This document shows, piece after piece, positions 37,061-47,640 of a stretch of 64,000 nt of DNA (positions are counted from its first letter, which is position 1; each line of letters opens with the position of its first letter). The DNA lies in the NCBI RefSeq assembly GCF_901709675.1, contig NC_051106.1:9930001-9994000 (forward strand), given 5' to 3'. The translations under genes were made by a program, and so were the position numbers. The notes under the pieces were generated by a model. The model saw nothing but the letters and a program-made list of their open reading frames with translations. It had not been told where the DNA came from and did no database searches. Origin of the DNA: Syngnathus acus. Taxonomy: Eukaryota; Chordata; Actinopteri; Syngnathiformes; Syngnathidae.

Positions 37061-40000
37061 TCATTCTTCTTCACTCTCATTATCGTGCTCCATCTTTTCC
37101 TCCCCGTTCGCTTTGGAATCCGTCCTGCCGTCGGCATCGTCTTCCTCGTGATCACTTGGCTCTTTCTTGTCGTCTTCCATCACCTCGTCCTCCTCCCAAT
37201 TCTAATGACGAATAATAAACAGCAAATAAGCCTTCAGATTCATTTATTAATGAATTGCTGCAGATAAGCTTGTGTTTCAAATAGCATAACCCAAAATGTC
37301 TGTATTGTGTTATGTTATGATGTCCTTCCAGATCCTCTCTGTAAGCATTGGCAATTCAACATTTAGTTGGAGGACTCTTCAAAACTTACATCCGAGTCTT
37401 CATCCACAAGGCCTTCTTCAGACCCAGAGGCCTCATCCTCATCCGAAGATTCTGTTAAAGGCAGAAAACGGTGGCATTGGGTCATTTTAAAAAATAAATG
37501 GAGAAAGATTTCTATTAAGAAACACTTGCGCCCTACAGACGTCATTATTGGATCCAAAGAATTTTCTTTTCAAAAGGACACATTCATTTGAAAGTTCTTC
37601 ACTGAATTGGTCCTTGGAAACAATCACAACAAGTTGTACTTGAAATGTTGGGAGATTCATTTCGTTACGCAGGAAAGCAAAATGCAAACTCCAACTCAAG
37701 TTAGGGTGTTGCAAAAGTAGAAAGCCCTACTTCTAAATTGCTGGTTGTTTTTTTTTCTTTTCCCTTCAATATTCCAACAATCAGTGACGTTGAAGACACT
37801 GGTGACCAGAGCAGGCGGGGGGGGCTCATTCTGCTCAAGATAAATTGCTACTGGCCATGTTGCCAGGCAACAGCAGCAGCGTTTGCATGCAGCGCACACA
37901 CCACAATGTCTGCGTGAAGAGCAAAACTGCCGACATGAACCTCAAAACGCGCGCTCTGGAAAAATAGCTTCATGAGTGTCCAAATGAAAGGAAAGCAGTC
38001 CCTTACCCTCTTCATAGACCAGCTTGGCTGTGTGGTCAACGTCAAACGCCTTGTTGCTCTCCGTCTTTGTCTCCACCTAGCGGTCAACAATAATAGTGTT
38101 ATGTTCCTGCTGCTGTCACAAAAATCAAGAGCTTCTCCCATGATCTGGGTTTTCTGTCACAACGCAAACAGATTGAGATGAAGCAATTAACGGGTCACGA
38201 TTTGTTTGCATGACAGGATCACGAGATGCTGAAGCTGACCTGCGTCACCAGGAGGTACAGCTTTCCTTTTAACTTTGTCAGTTTGTGGAACATCTTCACT
38301 CTGCTCTCAATCATGTGGTAGAGCACTCCCAGCTGGGAAACCAGGTCGGGCAGCTGTGGGACGGGCCAGACAGGTCAAGGAAACGTAGCTTTTAGTTCAC
38401 GTCACACCATCAAATACTCAACATGGAAAGCTTGAAGTGAGTGAGCAACAGCTGACTCACCGAAGACAGGTATGATGTGTGCTGCATTAGTACCGCTTTG
38501 AGCCACCGGACCATCAGAGATGCCCTACAAGAAGGAGGGAGGGAGGGAGGGGGGTTCAAATGGATCCCTCTATTACATGTAAACTAGGCACAAGTGAGTG
38601 GTGTCGTTTAGCTTAGTAGCATCTAATGTAAGCGACTCACGTGAAAGGGTGCCCTTGGAGCCTCTTGGTAATCTATAAAGAAAAGAAAAAATAGTCGCTT
38701 AAAGCACGGCCACAAAGATCCAGGCTTGTCACTGCAGAATACGAAGTGACGCTCACTCACCTCTTCCACCAACGGTAAAACGGAAGGAAGGGGTAGCCGA
38801 GCCACCGTTTTCTTGATCACCGTGTCTTTACGAGTTTGAAAAACTTTCTGGGAATGGAAAATAGCGATGAGAGGAACGGGACGGCCATTTTTAACAGCTC
38901 ATACTCACATTTAGGATGGTGCTGTCGTTGCTCTCGAGGCCCTGCACCAGCAGCACGGCAAAATTGTCCGTCTGCAAGCAGGGCGCCCCCTTTTGGGCGG
39001 AGGCCGCAGATTGCAGATCAATTTCCCCGAGACGCTCCGCTATTGACTTCTGAAAAGAGAGAGGGGCGTTGGGGCTGTTCTTTTTCCCCCCGCCATTTCT
39101 TATATACGCGAGCGATCGGGACGGGTACACCGAACAAACCTCTTTGTTGTCCGTGCCTTCTTTTCTTTTCGCCGTCGCCTTCACTGGGGCTTGATGACCG
39201 GGAAGACCGGGAATGAGCACTTTGCTCTTGGCGTTGACAACTGGGGTTTTCACCTGGAGTTGAGACACCACAAGATTTGTTGTATGTTCTCAAGCATTCT
39301 ACTGCTTGATCTCGCAGAAGCAAAGGGCAAATTACGTTTCCTGAAAAAGGCTACCTTAGAAACGGCAGATGTGATGGAAAGGGACAATGTGGTCTGAACA
39401 TTCCGCGTCAAGCAAACGTGCCTATCGGCTGTGTTAAGGTCCTGGGGGGGGAAAAAAATAAAGGAGGTTGGGATAAGGTCATTTACAAGTGATCTACAAG
39501 ACAGCAAAGGGGCAACGCTGGGCCTGTGCGCTCACCACTCTCTCCGTGACAGGCTGCAGATAGTTGCCGTAAGCCAGCATCGCACTTCGGGACTCGGCGG
39601 CCAAGGCGGCGGCGAGGAGGGGGATCGGCGTCGGGGTATCCTTTGTGTCCGACATCTGCAGCGTGCACAAAGGCGACTGGGGCTTCTTGCAGGGCCTGCG
39701 ACGACACGCTTTGATGAGCTCGCGTGGCGAGCCGAGCCGGCCGTCTGAACGCGCAGGTCAGGTTGAATGCGCTCACCCGTTTAGAAAGTGCTCAAAGAGA
39801 TGCAGCTGTCCATCTTGGCACACCGCCGCCAGCCTCACCGCCTGCTGAGAGGAGACAACCGGGAATTTGGCGGCGTGCTCGTCGACAAGCATCCGTCGGG
39901 ATGGATCGGTGAGGTTTCATCGCATCTTCTCTGACCTGTTCCTTGCTTTTGGACGCGACGAGGTCAACGTGCTTCGGCTCATCCGTCAGTACGAACGACG

Positions 40001-41720
40001 CCACCGAGTTTTTGTCCTTGCCGTCTTCTCGTACTTGCCTGCGGCGAGACAATCTGGAGTCAGTACCGCCGCACCAGTGCGGGTCGCTTCAGGATTTGAA
40101 TGAGCACCGCGTACGCACGCACCACACGCTAAGCAGTCGATCGTGAGCCGCGCCAGACACAAAATAGAGACCGCTGCTGTCGCTGGGCTGCGCCGTGGCA
40201 AAGCGGAGCGTCGTCACCGCCGTGGAGTGGCCGGTGAATTTCTGCAACGGGGGAGAGAGGCCCATAGGTTGCCGGTTCGGCTCGATGAAAGCGATGCTTG
40301 ATGGGTGATTACAAAGTTAGCCACACTCACCCTATAAAGCTCCTTGGTGTCCAAGGCCCACATCTTGATGACCCGTCCGGCCGAAAGCAGCAGTTTACCG
40401 TCCGGGCTCACGCACAAACTGGTTACCGCGGCTCCGTCTGCTTTCCACTTGCTGTAAACAACAACTGGGATTGCATTTATTGACACCGGTACCCTGCAGC
40501 CCTAATCATGGCTCATTTTGAGGATGTCGCGTGCAGATCTGGAGATTTTATCATTAGACTGACCTCCGCGCCTTGCCCGTCTGCAGGTCCCATTCCACAA
40601 TGTTTGTGTCATCGGAGCCGCTATATAACAAAGTGTCTTCGGGGTGCCAATGAACGCAATTCACTCCCCCGCTATGGCCTCCGTCCTGAAAGCACAAAAA
40701 CAACCTTCTAGCGTCAAAATGCACAGAAACGGCTACAAATGATGACAAGGATTAGTTTCAAACTTACCAGGGTGCAGTGAAGAGCTCCCTTGGCTGTACT
40801 GTAAATAAGGACGGTGCCCGCCACCGTGCCCATTGCCAACAGGTCTGCCCTTTGCTCCAGCTGCACCGCCTCCGATTTCCTCCTCTTCCTCTGAGGACCC
40901 TCCTGAAAAACGTACCACACTCACTTCCATCAGTGTACGAGAAACGGTTGCATTGATTTGACACAATTGACACGGAGGATTGTTATCTCGTGCAAAGAAA
41001 GTCGGCGACATGTGACGTCACGTACAACAATGCCAGTGGTCGGAGACGGTTAAATGTTATTTTCGCTGCTTTATTTGAGTTACAGTGCTGCCGGAGGAGT
41101 AGACTCCTCCTGCCACTACCGGCATGTTGCTAACCCGCTGTTAGGTGAATTAGAAAAATATGGTTTGTAGTACCGACGGACCGTATTCGACAACGTGAGA
41201 AATTAATCATCTGTGGTTGTTCCATTGTTGTAATCCCGTAATTGCGCAGATCACAACTCCACGTGCGACCAACGTGGGTTTTGGGAGCTGTTGACGGCTA
41301 GCAGTTAGCTAACGTGCTTCTACGGCTAAGTCGCGAACACGCACTAGGAGAAAAGGTCTCTGTGCTAAGCAGGGTAGGTCATGGTTATTTGCACGTTTCT
41401 TTGCAGAAAATCGCGACCGATCACGTGTTGCCGTCTTTTGATGACAACGTCCGAGCCCGAGTAATTTAGGCCGCGCTAGCCGCAAGGAACGCCACAGCAG
41501 CAGTCTTGCGTACCTTGGCTGTCCGGCATGGTCCCCAATGTATGCATGTAGGAGTGGCGCTCAAATGAGCTGAAGGCACGTACTCCTGGTGGAGTGTTTG
41601 ACTGTCTGTGTTCCAAATTCGAAGCCTCCCATCCTGGGCGCACACTGCCAGGTATCGGTGGGATTTAGGCGAAAAGACGCAAGGTAGCGGCAGCGAAGCG
41701 CTGCCTTTACCGTCCGCCAT
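37061..41720 (-). CDS. wdr43: WD repeat protein 43 (UTP5), copy B, 18 coding exons
   Basis: Exons in order: 41720-41514, 40902-40768, 40685-40564, 40451-40331, 40241-40123, 40038-39936, 39841-39777, 39695-39536, 39441-39355, 39253-39140, 39049-38909, 38847-38761, 38672-38641, 38524-38461, 38353-38240, 38076-38007, 37451-37390, 37201-37061. Every splice site, the start and the stop are intact, giving 647 aa. Protein differences I found from copy A lie in exon 10: V for I after VKTP, and an extra KA pair in [10 protein letters not shown]. Other exonic differences (two in exon 9, two in exon 11) are silent. Domains are as in copy A. Upstream of 41800 the flank is unrelated to the trmt61b promoter, so only about 80 bp of the original promoter came along, including the NRF1-like site. 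A CCAAT box on the minus strand (41825-41821) lies about 100 bp before the ATG. Either a functional paralogue or an assembly duplicate. Confidence 0.93.
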
Positions 41721-41781
41721 TTCTGAAAGCAAGCGCTGGAGTTTGCGTGCGTGGTTTCCTCCAACCACGTGTGGATGCTCG

Positions 41782-41793
41782 TGCACATGCGCA
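41782..41793 (-). promoter_or_regulatory. wdr43: NRF1-like site, wdr43 copy B
   Basis: TGCGCATGTGCA on the minus strand, identical to the copy A site, seven bases inside the arm boundary. With the CCAAT box at 41825-41821 it could form a minimal promoter for copy B. Confidence 0.4.
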
Positions 41794-43426
41794 GTGACGC
41801 TCCTACGACATCCGCTGCTGATTGGCTGCCACCAGACAACAACTCCTGCTGCCTTTTTTTCCTTTAAAAAAACAAAACAATAACAAAGTTGTATTAATCT
41901 TCCCTTTCCCCCCAAAGTTTTATTAATCTACGCAATGGACTGCGTCACACGCATTATAGGATGAGATGATGGATGGACTGTGCAACCACAATCTCGTAGA
42001 AAAGCTTTTCCCTCAACTGTAACACTGTCTTCCGCTGGAAATGTTACAAATGTCGCGCATTTATGACGTCACCATTTGCAACCTCAAAAAATGTCGTTAC
42101 ACACCTGTTGACACACCTGTTGACACACCTTTGTTGCAATCCCAGGTTTTTGTCATCTTAAAATAAGACCAAGGTAAATCATTTCAAAACTTTTTATCCA
42201 CCATCAAGGAGATCTATAATCTTGTGCATTTACTTGTCTGCAGGTAAAATAGTTGAGTTGATCTCTGGATATCTTTAACATCACAAAAACCTGGAATTTA
42301 TCCTGGGGTTTATTGTTTGTGGACTTTTTATGTTTTACCATTACGTTTCTGATGAAACTGCTCATGCATTTGGCGTAATCTGCTTTAGTACTTCATATTT
42401 CTTCTTTTCCACTAACTCTTCACACATTCACCACTATCAATCATGAATGCTAAAATCACCATTGAAGCCTTTTACCCTGTTTTCTCAATCACAAACTCTT
42501 TGTCTTTTGCCACCAGGAAGAAGATGTGATGTCATGGTTATTTGCAACGATGGTCACCAGATGTGTTCAAATGCCCACAAGGAGAGAAAATATGGTACAA
42601 CAGATGGAAAACGACAAAAAGCAGGTGTGAATAAATCATATAAGGCTTGTCTGAATTGCATTGTTGTATAAATCGAGATGTCAATTATTTAGAAGGTAGT
42701 TTGTATGCCGAACTTGGGCGATGAAAATTTACGCCATTGAGGCTTTTCATTTCGATTCGCTCAGATGAGGAGGGCCATATATCAGAAATAGTCTTCTCGA
42801 TTATAGAAACAATTCTCAGGAATGGTCAAAAATAATACTACTAAATGAAAAGAGAAGCAGAAGAAATTATTTGCAGCTTAGTTACTTTTTTCTTTCAATT
42901 CCTAGTCTTTATTTCACTAAGTAACAGATGTACTCACATAATATGCACAAAGTTGATGTTGATATTTGAGCACCTGCAAATAAACACAACATTAAGAAGC
43001 CACACACTATCAGTGGCTGGCGTTAAATACTTGAATAAACGCAGAAAGCAAGATGTCTGAAAATCTAAAGACCTTCAAAAAACAGTGAAACATTTAGTGA
43101 TACAATTTGTAAATGTGTGCAAATGTTGATATCTCATTATTTGGCTGACTCAGAAACTCTTTAAAATTAGATAGTAAAAATGTTAGGTGTAATCAGTTAC
43201 AATGACATGCAGCGCTTTCTATTGCCAAACCACATGGTTTATTACAAACTATCATTCACTGTATGTATAGTTATATTTTTTTTATTAGTTTGTCACTTGC
43301 ATAATTATGAACACACTAAAACACCGTTTGTGAATTTTTTTATCGTATTGTTCAGTAAAGCAGCTTTTATGATGCAACAATACTGTGGAAGTTTAGTATC
43401 CCATATAGTCTGAAGGCTGTGAATTG

Positions 43427-43427
<1 letters not shown>

Positions 43428-43502
<75 letters not shown>
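43428..43502 (+). repeat. (CA)n microsatellite
   Basis: An uninterrupted CA dinucleotide tract of about 37 units. The open frame reading alternating Cys-Val across it on the minus strand is an artefact. Confidence 0.98.
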
Positions 43503-43505
<3 letters not shown>

Positions 43506-45143
43506 CGGGTGCAGCGCATCATATTTAATCTCAACATATATTATTGATCACTGCGCCCAGCAACAAATAAGAGCTGATTGCAACTGTGTGGAGGCTAATG
43601 TAAAAATGTGAATGATTGATGAACAAAAAAAATTCTACAATAAATTAAGTATAACTAGCCATTTCTCTCTTGGGTCAAAAAGGGAAACAATCTACTTGGT
43701 AATCCAATGGGCATTCCTTTTCAGCCCTGTTCACAATTATACATAACAGCTTTCCCCAAAAGTCTCATGGCAATGTTATCCAAATTAGACTGCAGCTGCG
43801 GTGTCTTTTTTCACATTCCATTAATGCGGGTGCTGCACAGTGAAGAGAGAGTATAAAAGCTGATTAGAATGCTTTCTTTCCACATGAGTGCATCAGGAAA
43901 CACACTGGTAATTCTCTAATCGCTCTGCGCAGTGTTGCGTAGGATTACCAGGATGAAGTATTTTCCTTGGATGACAATTGAGGTAAATCAATTTTCCATT
44001 TTCTTTTAGGACTTCACTTCTATCTGGTGTCAGACTAATGATGGCATGAGCCAGTGGGACAGTAGTCATTCATCAAAAGCTTTAAAACCCCAAAAGCCGA
44101 GCTGCGTCTCGCTCTCTGGCGCATACGCAGGCACGCAGGCACGCACGCACACTCAGGGTCTGGTCTGCTCATTAGTAAGACAAAATTACTTGTGAGGCGA
44201 GCTGCTTGCAGCTATCATGCTCTAATTGTGCAGGAGAGGGGGATTAATTCAAGGAGCCCCCTTGGTTTGATTGAAATATAATTCATTTTTAACTTAACTG
44301 GAAGCAAACACGGGTCTAACATCACTTTGACACTTGACTGTTGCATGACTCGATACTTTTCACCCCCCTTGCAAAACTGTTACTATGGACGCAGACATTT
44401 ATTGTAGTACAGTATCATGCCACATGGTGGCACCTCTGATTTTAGGATGTCAATTAGTCACTTCCGGTACCAGTGGAAAATGAACTTTAGTTTTGAAAAT
44501 GACCTGTTTGTTCCATGGCTACCTATTTACCGTAGCACCTCCTCAACTCGCAGCAGCACACGTTACAGCGCGCGAGTAAGAATTTCATCACTCACGTCAA
44601 CAATATCGCGACTTCCGAGAGTCCGATTCATTTCTTTGTTTGAAATAAAAAGCACTTTTTAATCTCTCTTTGACAGATTACATCACATTTTCCACAAATG
44701 TTAAGGAAAGGAGGAGATTTGACTTTCCCAAGAGAGATGTGGTGAATATTTATTGTGGCACATCACACAATGACATTTTACTTGTTGGCCTTTTAACAAG
44801 ACAACAATGGCAAAACAATAGATTCACAATAATGACAAAGTTTTTCACTTGCCTAATTTCCATTACATTTTCCAAAGGTGAATTTGTGCGGATGAGTGAG
44901 TGTTCATCGTGCAGAGTAGTGATGGGATAATGAAGTTTCAAAGATGCATCATGAACCACTTATATTTTTTTACTATTCTACATGATGCTGAGTTACACTG
45001 GTTCTGGACCTTGCTAAGGAATGGCTCAGTTCTTTGTATCCAATTAAATGTCTAATTTCAACCAGGAGCTCTGAAAATGCTACTCAAGGCCACAGTGCTA
45101 AATGTTTGCAAGGGCACAAGTTTAACTTTTACGAATTGTTTTT

Positions 45144-45210
45144 AACTTGCTAGTCCTTTAAAAAAATATACAATTCAGAATTGTATACTTTTTGAAAGGA
45201 CTAGCAAGTT
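45144..45210. repeat. 67-bp near-perfect hairpin
   Basis: Two 33-nt arms (AACTTGCTAGTCCTTT... and ...AAAGGACTAGCAAGTT) flank a single A. Only two mispairs are visible, in the A-rich middle. It may be the remnant of a fold-back MITE or an autonomous cruciform-forming palindrome. No target-site duplication is evident. Confidence 0.85.
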
Positions 45211-47159
45211 TGTCAAATAAAGTTGAGTGTTGAGCAAACGCATCTATCTGGAGGCTCACCAGTCATGTTTATTTCATTTTGAAATCATCAGATAGTGTAA
45301 CTGCAAACAGGCTGCAGATATTTTAATGTAGCAGTGAAGCATTTATTGTTATGATTCATAAGATCCTGCCTTATGCAGTACAGCAAACTTTCATCACTAT
45401 ATTAATTACAGGAAATAACTCTGCTACTCTCTGAAACATACTGGAGAGCAATGTAAGAGTTGTAGATGCATCGTAAATGTTATGCTACGTACTGTATTTC
45501 ACTATAATTCAAGAGGTCTGGCAGTGCCCACGCTTTTGCAGCTATAATAAAAACATTGTAAATATAAATGCATTTCTTCTAGATTATCATTCTTTAAGTT
45601 CTTGTCATTACGATTTAATATTGTGCATTCTTTCTTTCTTTCTTTCCTTTTCCCTTTTTGATCAAGGCCCATATTCCAAAGTTAACTTCAAATGAACGTA
45701 CATTTCCTTCAATACTATAAATCGGTGTTGTCAAAAGTTGATATATATGACTTAATTATTATCCTTGAATTATGGTTCCCCATACTTGATGAGCCACTGA
45801 CTCAGCTGCAGTACAAGGGACTGGCCAATGGAGAATGCATTCAGATAAGAGTTTTCATCATATTTCTCATCAGGGTTGAGACATAAGTCACACTTGAGCT
45901 AGATCTAATTGCTGAGTCATCCTATAAAATAATTGGCAAATGTAAATTAATGTAGGCTCTGGAGGAGCAGGGGAAGTATCGAGAGTGCGCAGATCTCTGG
46001 TCTTTGAAATAAGAAAAACAGATTATTGTAGAAAAAGGTTCATATTTCACCATTAACCCAGTGACTTTTGGGAAATGGATCTAATTCTGCCACTGCCACA
46101 CATTCATTTATATTCAGGCTATTTTTTTGACAATAGGAATCTATTAGATAAAACAATGTGCAGTGAGCAAACATTTGGAATAAGGAGCTTGTTCCATATT
46201 CATAAAGATGTATTAGAAAGCGTATATGCTCAAACCCATAAATAGGAATTTTACACCCTATTAAAAGAAGCAGCAATGGAGTATCTCGCAATTCATGTCC
46301 TTAAATGCCTGATACCTTTTGGAGCACTAATGCACCACAGAGATACTCAAGCTGTGCATGAAACAACATTAAACTGTGGTGGAGGGGGGTAGATAGGTAG
46401 GTCTAAATATCCAAATGATGTCTAAACTGTTTTTTAAAGTTCTAACTCGCACTGCATCATAGAAGTTGTTGTACAAGACCCCTTAGCTTGTGGAAAAATA
46501 ACATCCGTGGCATGGTTTCTTGCAAACTAAGTCTGTTCTCAAATATTGTACAATGAAAGCACAAGTGAACTCGAAACTGTGAGACGAAAATGTTTTTTTT
46601 ATTTGGGTCTTGGTACAGTGTTGCATCTCAAAACTCATTATGGAAAATGAGACTGGCTCATTGAAGAGGAACATGTGCTGGCCTCTCACTAATTACAACA
46701 ACAAATTTGAAATAAATATTTCCCCCTGTTTATATGCCAGTCCATCAAGACAAACTATCAAATACAAAATTAATGAAACTGTTTTGTGGCACAAAAGAGG
46801 CTGGGGAATTGGGTCCTGGGAACATTGTATTGTGCTGAATAAATATTTGGTAATTGAATTTGAATCAACGTACGTGACACTAGCCTCGACTAAAAAAACA
46901 AAACCAGAAAGAAAATGACAAGACAGAATGGAAGGTTTCATTTTGCCCACCCCAAAAATCCCCTCATTTAATTTACCCAAACAGAGATTCCAACAACATA
47001 CAGCCCCAAACCAATATTTGCCCAAAACATATTCCAAGAGAAATCACATGAAACTTGAGTCAGTTGAACCATTTTTGACTAATTTAAAGGTTGTAGTTAA
47101 ACATTGTGGCAATAAAATAATGTGAATGCATATTTGTTTTATATTTGCAACCAACTCAA

Positions 47160-47640
47160 CCCCAATGAAAAGTTGCTTAGCCATTGGACCAGATCTCAAA
47201 AGGCACGAAAGAAAAGCCACAAAAAGGCCTGTGATATCAATAGAGCAGAAGAATGCCTTGTGAAAAAGAAAAAATGGCATAAGTGGAAGAAGGTCAATCA
47301 CTATGCAAAAGTATGCAACAAAAAAACAAAAAAGGCTCCAGACACAGAACAGAATAAAACCCAAGGACATCTACACTGTTGAAGAGCAGGATGACAATGA
47401 GGAATGTGGAAATGCATACAGTGAACTTGGACCACACAACTGATGTGCACATTAGATATGGGAGCGAAGTCCAGAAAGCGTCTATGCCGCCGCACATGAT
47501 CAAAACACCATTCAAACCGCACTACATACACAAATAGGTTAGGTAGACATCCCAAGGTTCTATGTAGTGACATTTCTAGACCCACTTCTCCTAGACTTGA
47601 AAGCATACGGAGTGCTCGGCCTTATTAAACTTAATTTATG
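47160..47640 (+). mobile_element. Decayed Ty3/Gypsy-type retrotransposon fragment (gag end to protease)
   Basis: A basic stretch leads into a zinc-knuckle-like segment at 47275-47316 (WHKWKKVNHYAKVC), where two positions that are cysteine in the CCHC family are tryptophan. At least four in-frame stops follow before a protease-like LDMGAK at 47452-47469. After a frame change at about 47543, VDIPRFYVV...VLGLIKLN resembles the protease to reverse-transcriptase linker. No LTRs were seen. It is dead by point mutations, stops and a frameshift. The family assignment is from motif order only. Confidence 0.5.

Larger units (their letters stand above)
36463..41800 (-). repeat. Right arm of 11.6-kb palindrome (wdr43 copy B)
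   Basis: Reverse complement of 30178-35515 with the same net length (5338 bp), since small indels cancel. Examples of differences from copy A: the exon 2 donor is GTAAGT (copy A GTAGGT), six extra coding bases in exon 10, loss of the extra GTA at the exon 17 donor, and about five bases missing in a C-run of intron 16. Confidence 0.95.
41801..47150. other. Gene-free stretch right of the palindrome
   Basis: No coding exon was recognised. A triple ACACCTGTTGAC-like repeat sits at about 42101-42135 and a CA microsatellite at 43428. Blocks at about 43750-43960 and 44040-44290 have homeodomain-like ATTA motifs in mixed-composition sequence and could be conserved regulatory elements. A hairpin lies at 45144. 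Confidence 0.5.

Noticed and set aside
38543-38560. GGTTCAAAT motif resembling a tRNA B box
   Set aside because: It lies in wdr43 copy B intron 13 with no A box, no cloverleaf and no terminator, and is mirrored in copy A as ordinary intron sequence.
42447-42671. Frame following a CCACCAG acceptor-like site (GRRCDVMVICNDGHQ)
   Set aside because: There is no downstream donor in a sensible place, no partner exons and no recognisable domain.
43305-43502. Minus-strand frame with a long Cys-Val repeat
   Set aside because: It is simply the translation of the CA microsatellite.
46610-46918. 102-codon frame upstream of the Gypsy-like fragment
   Set aside because: It could be part of the retroelement's gag, but I see no family motif, so I did not extend the element to include it.
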